Source: Legionella hackeliae
Lineage (GTDB): Bacteria; Pseudomonadota; Gammaproteobacteria; Legionellales; Legionellaceae
Length of the DNA stretch: 64,000 nucleotides
Reading direction: 5' to 3'
Assembly: GCF_000953655.1 (NCBI RefSeq)
Contig: NZ_LN681225.1
Span: 1,628,001-1,692,000, forward strand
Below are positions 18,348 to 27,571 of the stretch, piece by piece (the first letter of the stretch is position 1; each line of letters begins with the position of its first letter). The notes below the pieces were generated by a model. The model was not told the origin of the DNA, did not search any database, and worked only from the letters and a program-made list of their open reading frames with translations. The position numbers and the translations under genes are program-made.

Positions 18348-19148
18348 TTGCGCTATGTGAAGAATGTGTTGAATTTATTGCGCGTTTTACCTTTTTTAAT
18401 CGTGTTATTCTTGACGGCATGCCAGCACCAGGTCGCAGAGAAAGTAGTGGAAACTGCTTCCAATAAAGCCAAATCACAAGAGGCCGCAGCTTATAATGCG
18501 CAGTTAGGTATAGCTTATTTAAAACAGGGTGATATGCCTCGAGCAAAACGAAAATTATTAACTGCACTGGATTTAGCCCCAAATTCTGCGGATGTTAATG
18601 TTGCGATGGCCTATTTTCTGGAAAAAACGGGTGACATCAAAGACGCAAAAATTTATTATCAGAAAGCTTTATCGCTCGCACCGAAAAGTGGAGCACAGTT
18701 AAATAACTACGGCACTTTTTTATGTCGTCTCGGCCAATACCGTGAGGCCGAAAGCTATTTTCTCAAAGCAGTGAGTGACGTTCGCTATGTACATACCGCT
18801 GCTGCTTATGAAAATGCAGGACTCTGTGCTGAAGCTATCCCCGATTATGGGAAAGCTAAACAGTATTTTGAGAGGGCTCTAAAGCAAGATCCTAAGCGTA
18901 GTGAATCGCTGTATCAGTTAGTAACAATAGAGCTTAAACAAAAACATGCAAATAGAGCATTAATGTATTTGCAGAAATATGCGCAGCCCTCTGCTCATGA
19001 TCCAGCTCTTCTTGCTTTAGCAGTCGATGTTGCGCATCAGGCAGGTAAGAAGAATATTGAATTAAGTTATAGAAATCGTTTACAGCAGTTAAGCAATTTT
19101 ACGGACTATACCGGAGCAAATAATGAATACAACAACAGCAATGGATGA
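18348..19148 (+). CDS. pilF: Type IV pilus biogenesis/stability lipoprotein (PilF/PilW, TPR)
   Basis: About 266 residues if started at TTG 18348. The N-terminus is a lipoprotein signal peptide ending in lipobox LTAC. Tetratricopeptide repeats then cover most of the protein (AYNAQLGIAYLKQGDMPRAK, DVNVAMAYFLEKTGDIKDAK, QLNNYGTFLCRLGQYREAE and more). The family is the outer-membrane pilotin for the PilQ secretin. GTG at 18357 or 18366 are alternative starts and may be better, since a TATAAT at 18330-18335 would start transcription close to 18342. The 3' end overlaps rodZ. Confidence 0.87.
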   Translation: MRYVKNVLNLLRVLPFLIVLFLTACQHQVAEKVVETASNKAKSQEAAAYNAQLGIAYLKQGDMPRAKRKLLTALDLAPNSADVNVAMAYFLEKTGDIKDAKIYYQKALSLAPKSGAQLNNYGTFLCRLGQYREAESYFLKAVSDVRYVHTAAAYENAGLCAEAIPDYGKAKQYFERALKQDPKRSESLYQLVTIELKQKHANRALMYLQKYAQPSAHDPALLALAVDVAHQAGKKNIELSYRNRLQQLSNFTDYTGANNEYNNSNG

Positions 19149-19695
19149 GGTTCATAAGGACAACCATGAGAAGCCAGGTGTGCAGTTGGCGCAAGTGCGA
19201 GAGAAGAAAGGCTATAGCCAGGAATATGTTGCTGGTAAATTGCATCTAAGAGTTAGAATTATTGAGTTATTGGAAGCAGACAATTACCAACAAATGCCTG
19301 AGCCTGTGTTTATTAAAGGATATCTACGCGCCTATGCAAAATTATTAGGTGTTCCTGCTGAACCGTTACTTGCTGCTTTTAATAGTATGCATACTTCTGA
19401 AAGGAAATTGGAAAAAGCGTTATGGCAAAGCAAACGTGAGTCTAATAAAGGTGAGCGTGTTGTTCGTTGGTTAACAGGATTAATTGCTATTACTGCTGTA
19501 GTTGCAGTAGGGATATGGTGGCAAAAGATTAGGGATACTCAGCAAATAGACACTGCAAAAAGTGCACAAAATGAAACTGTAGCAAAAAATAGTGACCCAG
19601 ATATTCGATTAACTGATCTTTCTAAAATGCAATCGATGTTTTCATCAACAAGCAGTAGTGGTCAGCTAACACCATTGGAGAATCAAGGTGGCTGA
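19123..19695 (+). CDS. rodZ: RodZ-like helix-turn-helix membrane protein, short form
   Basis: 190 residues. The N-terminal HTH domain (about 18-85; LAQVREKKGYSQEYVAGKL, then KGYLRAYAKLLGV) is the part that binds MreB in RodZ. A basic stretch leads to one membrane helix (WLTGLIAITAVVAVGIWW, about 107-124). Only about 65 periplasmic residues follow, without the usual C-terminal beta domain (DUF4115). GGAG lies eight bases before the ATG, inside the end of pilF. It overlaps hisS by 8 bp. A cell-shape role is inferred from family and position. Confidence 0.85.
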   Translation: MNTTTAMDEVHKDNHEKPGVQLAQVREKKGYSQEYVAGKLHLRVRIIELLEADNYQQMPEPVFIKGYLRAYAKLLGVPAEPLLAAFNSMHTSERKLEKALWQSKRESNKGERVVRWLTGLIAITAVVAVGIWWQKIRDTQQIDTAKSAQNETVAKNSDPDIRLTDLSKMQSMFSSTSSSGQLTPLENQGG

Positions 19696-20971
19696 AAAAA
19701 TCCAGGCAGTAAGGGGCATGAATGATCTGTTGCCCCAGGAAACCCCTTTTTGGAGAGCATTAGAAGCAGTATTCATACAATGTATGAAGCAATATAGTTA
19801 TCAGGAAATTCGTTTTCCGTTAGTAGAGAGTACTCAACTATTCAAACGATCAATTGGTGAAGTTACTGATATAGTTGAAAAGGAAATGTACACTTTTACT
19901 GATTTAAATGGAGATAGCCTGACACTAAGACCAGAAGGAACTGCAGGTTGTCTTCGTGCATGTCTCGAACATGGCTTATTGCATAACCAGCAGCAAAAAC
20001 TTTGGTATATAGGTGCGATGTTTCGCCATGAAAAGCCACAAAAGGGTAGATACAGACAATTTCACCAGTTTGGTGTGGAAGCTTTAGGAATTAATGGTGT
20101 GGCAATCGAACTTGAGTTAATTGCCTTATGTCGTCGAATTTGGAACGCCTTGAATATTGAAAACCATGTGCAATTGCAAATCAATACACTTGGAGAGCTA
20201 AGCGAACGCCAAAATTATCGTAATAAGCTTATCGATTATTTTAAAACCCATTTTGATAAATTAGATGAAGATAGTAAACGTCGTTTGGATAGAAACCCGT
20301 TAAGAATTTTAGACAGTAAAAATCCAGAAATGCAGGCATTACTCAAAGACGCACCTCAGCTCATTGATTCTCTGGGAGAGGATAGTAAAAAGCGCTTTAC
20401 AGATCTTTGCGAGGGTTTAAATAAATTAGGCATTTCATATACGATTAATCCTTTTTTAGTAAGGGGATTGGATTATTATGGCCATGTTGTTTTTGAGTGG
20501 GTTACTGATAAATTAGGCAGTCAGGCAACCGTTTGTGCGGGTGGACGTTACGATGTGCTTGTAGAACAATTAGGTGGTAACCCAACACCGGCTATAGGTT
20601 TTGCAATGGGTATTGAACGTTTGTTATTGTTGCTGGAAACATTAAATTTGTCTCTAAAAGCTGCCAAATCCCCCTCTTTGTTTATTATTGCAACTAATGA
20701 TGAAGCCATGCAACAAGCTCTAGCAATTGCTGAAATGCTTAGAAATGTTAGTGCAGATTGGGAGGTTATTACTAATACAGCCGGTGGAGGATTCAAGAGC
20801 CAATTTAAAAAAGCAGATAAGAGTGGTGCCGAGTTTGCGCTAATTCTTGGAGAAGATGAAGCAAAATCTCATACAATAGGTATAAAAAACTTGCGTAAAG
20901 AAGCAGAACAAGTAACTATTCCACAACAGGAATTGGCCAAGTACATACAGAGCTCTCTGGAAAGGCAGTAG
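19688..20971 (+). CDS. hisS: Histidyl-tRNA synthetase
   Basis: This 427-residue class II synthetase charges tRNA-His. Motif 2 appears as GAMFRHEKPQKGRYRQFHQF. The histidine-specific motifs LVRGLDYYGHVVFEW and AGGRYDVLVEQLGG are present, and motif 3 is AIGFAMGIERLLLL. The C-terminal anticodon-binding domain is complete. The start is GTG at 19688 with GGAG upstream. In enterics ispG lies between rodZ and hisS; here the two overlap directly. Confidence 0.97.
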   Translation: MAEKIQAVRGMNDLLPQETPFWRALEAVFIQCMKQYSYQEIRFPLVESTQLFKRSIGEVTDIVEKEMYTFTDLNGDSLTLRPEGTAGCLRACLEHGLLHNQQQKLWYIGAMFRHEKPQKGRYRQFHQFGVEALGINGVAIELELIALCRRIWNALNIENHVQLQINTLGELSERQNYRNKLIDYFKTHFDKLDEDSKRRLDRNPLRILDSKNPEMQALLKDAPQLIDSLGEDSKKRFTDLCEGLNKLGISYTINPFLVRGLDYYGHVVFEWVTDKLGSQATVCAGGRYDVLVEQLGGNPTPAIGFAMGIERLLLLLETLNLSLKAAKSPSLFIIATNDEAMQQALAIAEMLRNVSADWEVITNTAGGGFKSQFKKADKSGAEFALILGEDEAKSHTIGIKNLRKEAEQVTIPQQELAKYIQSSLERQ

Positions 20972-20982
20972 GAGATAGATAT

Positions 20983-21657
20983 ATGTCAGTATATATGACA
21001 GAAGATGAACAGTTAGAAGCTATAAAAAAATGGTGGCAGAAATACAACTCAGTGATTACGGTAGTACTCTCTATTGTGTTGCTTATTGTTGCGGGATATA
21101 AATATTGGTCATGGCATCAATATAAAGTAAGCATGCAAGCCTCAAGTGCCTATGAGCATATGATGGTTGCCTTTTCCAACCAGGATAATAAGAGCGTTCG
21201 TGCTTATGCAAATCAATTAATTAATGATTATGGACAAACCGTTTATGCAGATGCTGCACGTTTAACATTAGCCAAACTTTATGTTGGCTATGATAAATAT
21301 GCTAAGGCTCGAGAAAATTTAGAATATGTAGCCAATCATTCAAAAATGCTGTCGCTAAAGCAGGTAGCAAAGATTCGTATCGCTCGTCTTTTTGCTGCTG
21401 AAAAAGCCTATGACAAAGCATTAGCAGAATTAACACAAGTGAATGATGAAACGTATATGCCTGTTGTTAATGAGTTAAGAGGTGATATTTATGCTGCTAC
21501 TGGTAAATATCAGCAAGCACTTAATTCTTACAAGGAAGCGATTACAGCAGCACGCACCAATGGAATGGGGAATCTTTTTCTAGAAATGAAAACTAATGAA
21601 CTAGCCGCTCTGACTCAATCTATGAGAAAAGAGGATGGTAATCTCCAAGCTGCTTAA
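20983..21657 (+). CDS. yfgM: YfgM-family membrane-anchored TPR protein
   Basis: 224 residues. A short cytoplasmic N-terminus (TEDEQLEAIKKWWQKY) is followed by one membrane helix (about 21-41) and a periplasmic TPR region. That is the YfgM arrangement; in E. coli YfgM links the SecYEG translocon and PpiD to periplasmic chaperones. Position between hisS and bamB is the conserved one. Start follows hisS by 11 bases with AGGAG upstream. Confidence 0.9.
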   Translation: MSVYMTEDEQLEAIKKWWQKYNSVITVVLSIVLLIVAGYKYWSWHQYKVSMQASSAYEHMMVAFSNQDNKSVRAYANQLINDYGQTVYADAARLTLAKLYVGYDKYAKARENLEYVANHSKMLSLKQVAKIRIARLFAAEKAYDKALAELTQVNDETYMPVVNELRGDIYAATGKYQQALNSYKEAITAARTNGMGNLFLEMKTNELAALTQSMRKEDGNLQAA

Positions 21658-21672
21658 GAGGTCAAATTGTAT

Positions 21673-22827
21673 ATGAATAAGAAACTATTAATTCTGGCTT
21701 TATCGATAGCTTTACCCGCCTGTAGTCATCTTGATAACTATATGCTTGGCAAAGACAATACACCGACGCCAACTGAATTGGAACCACTCAAACCGAAGGT
21801 TGCTCTACAGGAAAAATGGTCAGTTCCTGTTAGCTCGAAAGTATCTAACGCTAATCTCAAGCTTAAGCCAGCCATCGTAGGTAATGTTGTCTATACTGCT
21901 GATCCCAGCGGTTCGATAGAGGCTGTTGATAAGTCAAACGGTAAAACCCTCTGGACTAAAAAATTAGCGAATGGAATAGTAAGTGGTCCTAGCGTATCGG
22001 CGGGTTCAGTTGCTCTAGGTACTGATTCCTCCAGTATTGTATTGCTAAAACAAGTGGATGGTAGCGAATTATGGACAGCAAAAGTTTCTAGTGAAGTACT
22101 TTCCAAACCCATTATTACCAACAGCAAGATAATTGCAAAAACGATCGATGGTAATTTGTATGCTTTCGATGTCGTGACAGGAAAGCAGCTTTGGGTTTCC
22201 GAACATGGTGCTCCAAGCTTAATTTTAAAAGCCAGTTCGTCACCTGTCATTGTTGCTAATAAACTTATTTTAGTAGGCTATTCCGACGGTAAAATGGATG
22301 CTGTTGATTTGGACACAGGCCATTTAGTTTGGCAGCGCAGTATTGCTTACGCGAGTGGATCAAGTGATGTTGAGCGTCTAGTTGATATCGATGCAGATCC
22401 TATAGTTCGTGGGAATGTAGTTTATCTTGCCAGCTATCAAGGCTACGTCGGTGCCTTGTCCCTTGTTGATGGACAATTTTTATGGCGTAAACCCGCCTCT
22501 GTTTATAAAAACATGGCGATTGATGATACCACATTGTATATCACAGACAGTGACGATGTTGTTTGGGCTTTGAACAGACAAACAGGGCAAGTCAATTGGA
22601 AACAAGTGGCTTTAAAAGCTCGTGGTTTAACTGAGCCTGTTCTGATGGGTAATCGCTTAGTTGTCGGGGACAAAACAGGTCTCTTGCATGTGCTCGCAAA
22701 AAATAATGGTAATTTGCTTTCTCGTGCACAACTTGGTGGATCTATAACAACAGCCCCCTCAGTATCTAGTAATAATATCTATGTCATGACTAATAATGGC
22801 AAGCTAAATCGATTTTCTGTGAGTTAA
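21673..22827 (+). CDS. bamB: Outer-membrane assembly lipoprotein, BAM complex
   Basis: About 384 residues. A lipoprotein signal peptide (MNKKLLILALSIALPAC) is followed by an eight-bladed PQQ-type beta-propeller with repeats such as GSIEAVDKSNGKTLWTKKL, GNLYAFDVVTGKQLWVSEH and GKMDAVDLDTGHLVWQRSI. BamB is a scaffold for BamA in outer-membrane protein insertion. ATG 21673 gives the cleanest signal peptide; TTG 21667 is the alternative. It is followed three bases later by der. Confidence 0.95.
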   Translation: MNKKLLILALSIALPACSHLDNYMLGKDNTPTPTELEPLKPKVALQEKWSVPVSSKVSNANLKLKPAIVGNVVYTADPSGSIEAVDKSNGKTLWTKKLANGIVSGPSVSAGSVALGTDSSSIVLLKQVDGSELWTAKVSSEVLSKPIITNSKIIAKTIDGNLYAFDVVTGKQLWVSEHGAPSLILKASSSPVIVANKLILVGYSDGKMDAVDLDTGHLVWQRSIAYASGSSDVERLVDIDADPIVRGNVVYLASYQGYVGALSLVDGQFLWRKPASVYKNMAIDDTTLYITDSDDVVWALNRQTGQVNWKQVALKARGLTEPVLMGNRLVVGDKTGLLHVLAKNNGNLLSRAQLGGSITTAPSVSSNNIYVMTNNGKLNRFSVS

Positions 22828-22830
22828 TTA

Positions 22831-24216
22831 ATGATTCCTGTTATTGCCCTTGTTGGTCGACCAAATGTAGGAAAATCAACTTTATTCAATCGACTAACGC
22901 GTACTCAGGACGCGTTGGTCGCAGATTTCCCTGGACTCACTCGTGATAGACAGTATGGAGAAGCCCATTTCGAGGAGAAGCCATTTATTGTTATTGATAC
23001 GGGTGGAGTAGGTGTCGATGATGTGGCCGTAGATGCCTTGATGTCAAAACAATCCACTGTTGCCTTGGAAGAGGCTGACTATGTTTTATTTTTGGTTGAT
23101 GGACGTGCTGGGTTAACAGGGATAGATGAGAATATTGCTCAACAACTTCGAAAATCTAATAAGCATGTTTACCTTATTGTTAATAAGGTAGATGGCCTTC
23201 AAGAAGATGTAGCTTGTGCTGAGTTTCAATCATTGGGATTTGATGAAATACATCCTATCTCTGCAACCCATGGTCGGGGTATGCATACGTTGCTTAGTCA
23301 GTTAACAGCAACCTTTGAACCTGCCGTAGAAGAAGAAACAGATAATAAAGCGATCAAAATTGCCTTTGTGGGCCGCCCTAATGTAGGAAAATCCACATTA
23401 ATTAATCGCATCCTGGGTGAAGAACGTGTTGTTGTTTATGACATGCCCGGCACGACTCGCGATAGTATCTCTATTCCTTTTACAAGAGATGAGAAGCCCT
23501 ATGTGCTTATCGATACCGCAGGTGTCAGACGGCGTGCGCGCGTTGATGAAAAAATTGAAAAGTTTTCTGTCATCAAAACTCTGCAATCGATTAAGGAATC
23601 GCATGTTTGCATGATGCTTTTAGATGCAAAAGAAGGTTTGACTGAGCAAGATATGCATTTATTGGGTTTCGTTATTGAAACAGGTAAAGCCTTGGTCATT
23701 GCAGTGAATAAATGGGATGGCCTTACTGAGGAACACAAAGAGCATGTTCGTCAAGAGTTGTCTCGTCGTCTTCACTTTGTAAATTTTGCCAAAATGCGAT
23801 TTATTTCTGCCTTGCACGGTACTGGAGTAGGCTTATTGTTCAAAGACATTGAGCAAGCCTACGGGTCGGCAATGCAGGCATTTTCTACCCCGAAACTGAC
23901 TCGTTTATTGCAAGATTTTGTTAGTCAACATACTCCTCCTTTAGTACAAGGTCGTCGTATAAAATTGCGTTATGCACATGCCGGCGGACATAATCCACCC
24001 ATTATTGTTATTCATGGTAACCAATTGGATTCATTGCCTGATAGCTACAAGCGATATCTTAATAATGCCTTTGTAAAGCAACTAGGTCTTATCGGTACAC
24101 CACTGAAATTAGAGTTCAAAAGTGGAACTAATCCGTTTAAAGATAAGAAAAATAAATTGACAGAACGACAGATTCAACGAAAAAGACGATTAATGAAACA
24201 CGTGAAGAAAAAATAG
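22831..24216 (+). CDS. der: Ribosome-assembly GTPase Der (EngA)
   Basis: This 461-residue protein has two consecutive GTPase domains and a KH-like C-terminal domain, acting in 50S subunit maturation. Both G1 loops are visible, [14 protein letters not shown] near residue 8 and [14 protein letters not shown] near 180. NKVD and NKWD (G4) and two DTGG/DTAG (G3) motifs are also seen. The C-terminus is very basic. It ends the ndk-to-der cluster. Confidence 0.97.
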   Translation: MIPVIALVGRPNVGKSTLFNRLTRTQDALVADFPGLTRDRQYGEAHFEEKPFIVIDTGGVGVDDVAVDALMSKQSTVALEEADYVLFLVDGRAGLTGIDENIAQQLRKSNKHVYLIVNKVDGLQEDVACAEFQSLGFDEIHPISATHGRGMHTLLSQLTATFEPAVEEETDNKAIKIAFVGRPNVGKSTLINRILGEERVVVYDMPGTTRDSISIPFTRDEKPYVLIDTAGVRRRARVDEKIEKFSVIKTLQSIKESHVCMMLLDAKEGLTEQDMHLLGFVIETGKALVIAVNKWDGLTEEHKEHVRQELSRRLHFVNFAKMRFISALHGTGVGLLFKDIEQAYGSAMQAFSTPKLTRLLQDFVSQHTPPLVQGRRIKLRYAHAGGHNPPIIVIHGNQLDSLPDSYKRYLNNAFVKQLGLIGTPLKLEFKSGTNPFKDKKNKLTERQIQRKRRLMKHVKKK

Positions 24217-24240
24217 GATTATCTATAGTTCTCACGTGTT
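24197..24240. terminator. Long hairpin at the end of der
   Basis: AACACGTGAAGAA (24197-24209) can pair with TTCTCACGTGTT (24229-24240) with one bulged base. A small inner stem (ATAG/CTAT) is possible. It overlaps the der stop and separates der from the convergent stress-protein gene. Confidence 0.45.
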
Positions 24241-24249
24241 CTCTAAAAT

Positions 24250-24687
24250 TTATAACTCTTCCATCGAAGATGTCCTCAAAGTTAATACATCACAGGGAGC
24301 ATGATGAAGCATTGCATAAGCAGTACTACCAAGGAAAGCGGGGACAGCGCTAGGGGTATGGCTTCCTAGAATAATTAAACCACAACCCAGCGCCTTCACT
24401 TTTTCCAGGATATGTGTTTTAAGTGATCCTATTTCAATATGCTGTTGCTCTAGCGGAATATTTAAAGCATCGCCTAGTAGGCTCATCACAGTCTGTGCAT
24501 CATCTTTAACTGGATTAGCAAGTTCAGCAAATCCAAGGCTTTGTGCTAACTGCAAACTTGTAGGTGGTTCAATCACATGTAACAAATGAAGCTTGGCATT
24601 AAAATTATGTGCAATTTGAGCTGCCTTTTTACAAATATCAAAATGTTGATCGCTCAAATCGGTTGCAAGCAAAATAGATGTGTACAC
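24250..24687 (-). CDS. Universal stress protein (UspA family)
   Basis: About 145 residues. The start is GTG at 24687, placing YTSILLATDLSD at the N-terminus with an excellent ribosome site (GAGGAA seven bases away). Longer in-frame starts would run into the neighbouring gene and add 49 unrelated residues. The C-terminal nucleotide-binding loop is partly kept: LIILGSHTPSAVPAFLGSTA corresponds to GxHGxxG...GS in ATP-binding members, but with HTP rather than HGR. So ATP binding is uncertain. It follows the DUF4239-like gene by 31 bases on the same strand. Confidence 0.88.
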   Translation of the reverse strand: MYTSILLATDLSDQHFDICKKAAQIAHNFNAKLHLLHVIEPPTSLQLAQSLGFAELANPVKDDAQTVMSLLGDALNIPLEQQHIEIGSLKTHILEKVKALGCGLIILGSHTPSAVPAFLGSTAYAMLHHAPCDVLTLRTSSMEEL

Positions 24688-24718
24688 GATTTCCTCGCTT
24701 AACGACAGTCCATTACGC

Positions 24719-25543
24719 TTAAGTGTAGTTGATTTTTTCTTGTTGAGGTAGCAAATAACTACTCTTCGATTCGGATTGATTTTCAATAAGATGCAGCAGC
24801 TTTTCGAAGGGTTCATTGGATATTGAGACCACACCTGAAAAAGGATAGCTTAACACTGTCACCGCTGTGACATAAAAGGCAAGAAAGATACAGAGAAAAA
24901 TATGCATGATTGTATTAATGAGGGTATCTTTTATTAAAAAAATACTCATGGTTAAAATTGAAAACGCACCAATAAAAATCATCATATACCAAGCATTAGG
25001 AATAGCTAGATTTAGCAAGTTAATACGGTGATTGCGGTACTCAATTGCCTGGTTTAATGCTATTAAAGCTTGTTGGTAATAAAGTTGGGTAATACTATCT
25101 TTGGGTCTATAGCTAATTAAGTCACTGTAAAGTTTATCAATTGCTAATTGGGCTTTTAAATGTTCACGTCCATCTCTCATTGAGGACCATTCTTCGTTGT
25201 TAACAAGTGTAATATAATCAGTAAGATCTTTTTCTATTGTTGCAAAGACTTGCGGGGGAAAGTCTTTTGTACTCTCAGAAAGAACGTATAATTTAGTGGT
25301 TTCTTCAACGACAAGCTTTCGCGCATCTTGATAGTCATTCCAAAGCAGGTAAATAATAAAACCTAAAAAAATACTATAAAAACCACTAAGAATTCCCACC
25401 AAAAGGCTGCTTATTCTTTGCGAATCCCGTAGAGGTGGTAATCTTCTTTTTAAAGAAAAAATATACCAGCTAGTAGCCAAAAAAATGATTGCTACAATTA
25501 AGAAAACATAGGGAGGAAGAATATTATCCACTAATAGACGCAT
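24719..25543 (-). CDS. Inner-membrane protein, DUF4239-like (bestrophin-like)
   Basis: 274 residues with four hydrophobic helices: two near the N-terminus (about 10-30 and 47-67) and two near residues 185-235. A hydrophilic helical loop of about 115 residues lies between the pairs. The pattern and the stretch SSLLVGILSGFYSIFLGFII fit the DUF4239 family, which is distantly related to bestrophin channels. Function unknown. It is probably cotranscribed with the stress protein downstream. Confidence 0.75.
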   Translation of the reverse strand: MRLLVDNILPPYVFLIVAIIFLATSWYIFSLKRRLPPLRDSQRISSLLVGILSGFYSIFLGFIIYLLWNDYQDARKLVVEETTKLYVLSESTKDFPPQVFATIEKDLTDYITLVNNEEWSSMRDGREHLKAQLAIDKLYSDLISYRPKDSITQLYYQQALIALNQAIEYRNHRINLLNLAIPNAWYMMIFIGAFSILTMSIFLIKDTLINTIMHIFLCIFLAFYVTAVTVLSYPFSGVVSISNEPFEKLLHLIENQSESKSSYLLPQQEKINYT

Positions 25544-25586
25544 TCATCTCCTCAGCGAATAAATTTGTAACTATAATCAGTTTAGT

Positions 25587-26075
25587 TTACTTTTGATGCT
25601 CTGACTTGATGGTCAAACAATATTCATCTTTTTCAATGAGTTTAGTTAATTCTTTGCCATTCAGTGTGATTGGTTGGGATGCAATTTCAAGCAATGGAAC
25701 AAAAACAAAATCTCTTAAGTGAATACGCGGATGAGGGAGGATTAGCGGTTTCGTTTTCTTTGTTAATGAACCGTATAAAAGAATATCTATATCTAGAGTT
25801 CTGCTTCCCCATTTAACCTTTCTTACTCGTCCCTGTTGTTTCTCTATCTTTTGACATTCAGCTAATAATTGTTGGGGAGTAAGAGTGGTTTGGAGCATGA
25901 CAACGGTATTTACAAAATCAGGTTGGCTTTTTCTGCCCCAGGCTTTACTGCGATAAAGTGTTGCAACCTTCAATAAGGAGGTTGCAGGTAAGCGCCGCAG
26001 CGTTTCAATAGCTGTTCTGAGCTGACGTTCGGGTGAGCTTAAGTTACTGCCAAGACTTAAATAGCAGAGATTCAT
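25587..26075 (-). CDS. folK: 6-hydroxymethyl-7,8-dihydropterin pyrophosphokinase
   Basis: This 162-residue enzyme transfers pyrophosphate from ATP to the pterin in folate synthesis. Signatures: YLSLGSNLSSPERQL at the N-terminus, WGRKSQPDFVNTV, and the HPPK motif KWGSRTLDIDILLYG. HPRIHLRDFVFVPLLEI closes the domain. It overlaps the end of pcnB by 4 bp, a conserved pairing in Gammaproteobacteria. Confidence 0.95.
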   Translation of the reverse strand: MNLCYLSLGSNLSSPERQLRTAIETLRRLPATSLLKVATLYRSKAWGRKSQPDFVNTVVMLQTTLTPQQLLAECQKIEKQQGRVRKVKWGSRTLDIDILLYGSLTKKTKPLILPHPRIHLRDFVFVPLLEIASQPITLNGKELTKLIEKDEYCLTIKSEHQK

Positions 26076-27451
26076 TGCGAAGAGGTCGTAGTCGTCGTTT
26101 TAGGTTTTCGCCGTTTACGGGGCTTTTGTGATGAAGATTGAGGTGTAAGAGCTTTTACCATCGCTAATTGAGCTTTTTCATCGGATTCTTGAAATGTTGT
26201 CCACCATTGTGCAAGTTCAATAGCCTCATCGCCAGCCAAGGCCCGTAAAGCCAAGAAATCATAAGCAGCTCGAAAACGCGGGTGTTGTAATAAATTAAAG
26301 GCTCGTCCGCCAAATCGTTTAGGAAAGCGGAATTGGAGTAGCCAAATTTCTCGCATGACTTGACTGAAACGTTTTGGAATAGTGACCACGCGATTTTGCT
26401 CCATAATGACTTGTGACATCGCTTTTTCTAGAGCTGGTAGCGGATCCATACCTTCTTTTTCTTGCAAATAAATAGTACGTGCTTTTAAAGGGAACCAGAG
26501 TAATACTGCAAAAAGAAATGCTGGTGTGATTGGCTTATTGTCGCGGATGCGTGAATCAGTATTCTCTAAAGCAATGCCAAGTAAGGCATTTACGGGGTAC
26601 TCATCATTCGACAGCAGATTTGCTGTTTGCTCGAAAAGATGAGGGAACAAACCATGCTTTACCAATAAACGCTGAACCGTTTCACCCTCACCGCATTGAT
26701 ATAACTTAGTCATTTCATCAAATAAACGTGAGCCGGAAACATGTTTAATTAAATGACTCAGCGTTTGCAAGGGTGCTGCAGTGTCTTCTGCTAATTCAAA
26801 GTGCAATTTTGCACTAAAACGAACAGCTCGCAACATGCGTACAGGATCTTCCTGATAGCGCGTTACAGGATCACCGATGACACGCAATAAACGTTGCTGA
26901 ACATCTGCTACACCACCTGTGAAGTCGACAATTGAAGAATCATCAATATTGTAATAGAGAGAGTTCACGGTGAAATCGCGGCGCCAGGCATCTTCATCAA
27001 GAGTGCCGTAGACATTATCACGAACCAACATTCCTCGTTCATTAGTTAACTGATTAGCCTCAACAGTTTCACATTCAGATTCACTCGCTCCACGAAAGGT
27101 AGCAACTTCAATAATGTCGCGATGGAAAATAATATGAACTAGTTTAAAACGTCGTCCGATAATTCGTGCATTACGAAACAGTTTTTTAATTTGATTTGGA
27201 GTTGCATTCGTAGCGATATCAAAATCTTTAGGTGCTTTACCTAGAAGTAAATCGCGAACGCTGCCACCTACTAAATAGGCTTGAAAACCAGCACTATTGA
27301 GACGATTCAAAACTTTAAGTGCATTAATACTAATGTCAGTTTTAGAAACATTGTGTTGAGTGCGCGGAATAATGTAGCTAGCATCCACAGGCTCATGCTG
27401 GGCTCTGGATTTACGTAACAGCTTTTTGATTAACTTAATTATTGTGGTCAC
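26072..27451 (-). CDS. pcnB: Poly(A) polymerase I
   Basis: 459 residues. The nucleotidyltransferase core shows LVGGSVRDLLLG and the DFDIATNATP metal-binding aspartates near residues 61-85. DAWRRDFTVNSLYYN, the RNA-binding signature RYQEDPVRMLRAVRF and a basic tail rich in Lys, Arg and Thr follow. The basic tail and overall length favour poly(A) polymerase over CCA-adding enzyme. It polyadenylates RNA 3' ends to promote decay. It is the first gene of pcnB-folK. Confidence 0.93.
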   Translation of the reverse strand: MTTIIKLIKKLLRKSRAQHEPVDASYIIPRTQHNVSKTDISINALKVLNRLNSAGFQAYLVGGSVRDLLLGKAPKDFDIATNATPNQIKKLFRNARIIGRRFKLVHIIFHRDIIEVATFRGASESECETVEANQLTNERGMLVRDNVYGTLDEDAWRRDFTVNSLYYNIDDSSIVDFTGGVADVQQRLLRVIGDPVTRYQEDPVRMLRAVRFSAKLHFELAEDTAAPLQTLSHLIKHVSGSRLFDEMTKLYQCGEGETVQRLLVKHGLFPHLFEQTANLLSNDEYPVNALLGIALENTDSRIRDNKPITPAFLFAVLLWFPLKARTIYLQEKEGMDPLPALEKAMSQVIMEQNRVVTIPKRFSQVMREIWLLQFRFPKRFGGRAFNLLQHPRFRAAYDFLALRALAGDEAIELAQWWTTFQESDEKAQLAMVKALTPQSSSQKPRKRRKPKTTTTTSSQ

Positions 27452-27520
27452 CCTGAAAATAGCCTTCCTAACGCCGCATTATTATAGCTCAGATTTTAAA
27501 AAAAGTGAATCATTTACCTT

Positions 27521-27548
27521 TTGTTAATTCCAGTAGACAATATATCTT
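27521..27548 (+). promoter_or_regulatory. Putative sigma-70 promoter
   Basis: TTGTTA (27521-27526) and TATCTT (27543-27548) are spaced by 16 bases, upstream of the TerC-like gene. Confidence 0.4.
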
Positions 27549-27571
27549 TCGAATTAAGTAAAAATAGTAAA

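Noticed and set aside
24688-24834. 49-residue N-terminal extension of the universal stress protein
   Set aside because: It overlaps the DUF4239-like gene and adds unrelated sequence; GTG 24687 has a far better ribosome site.
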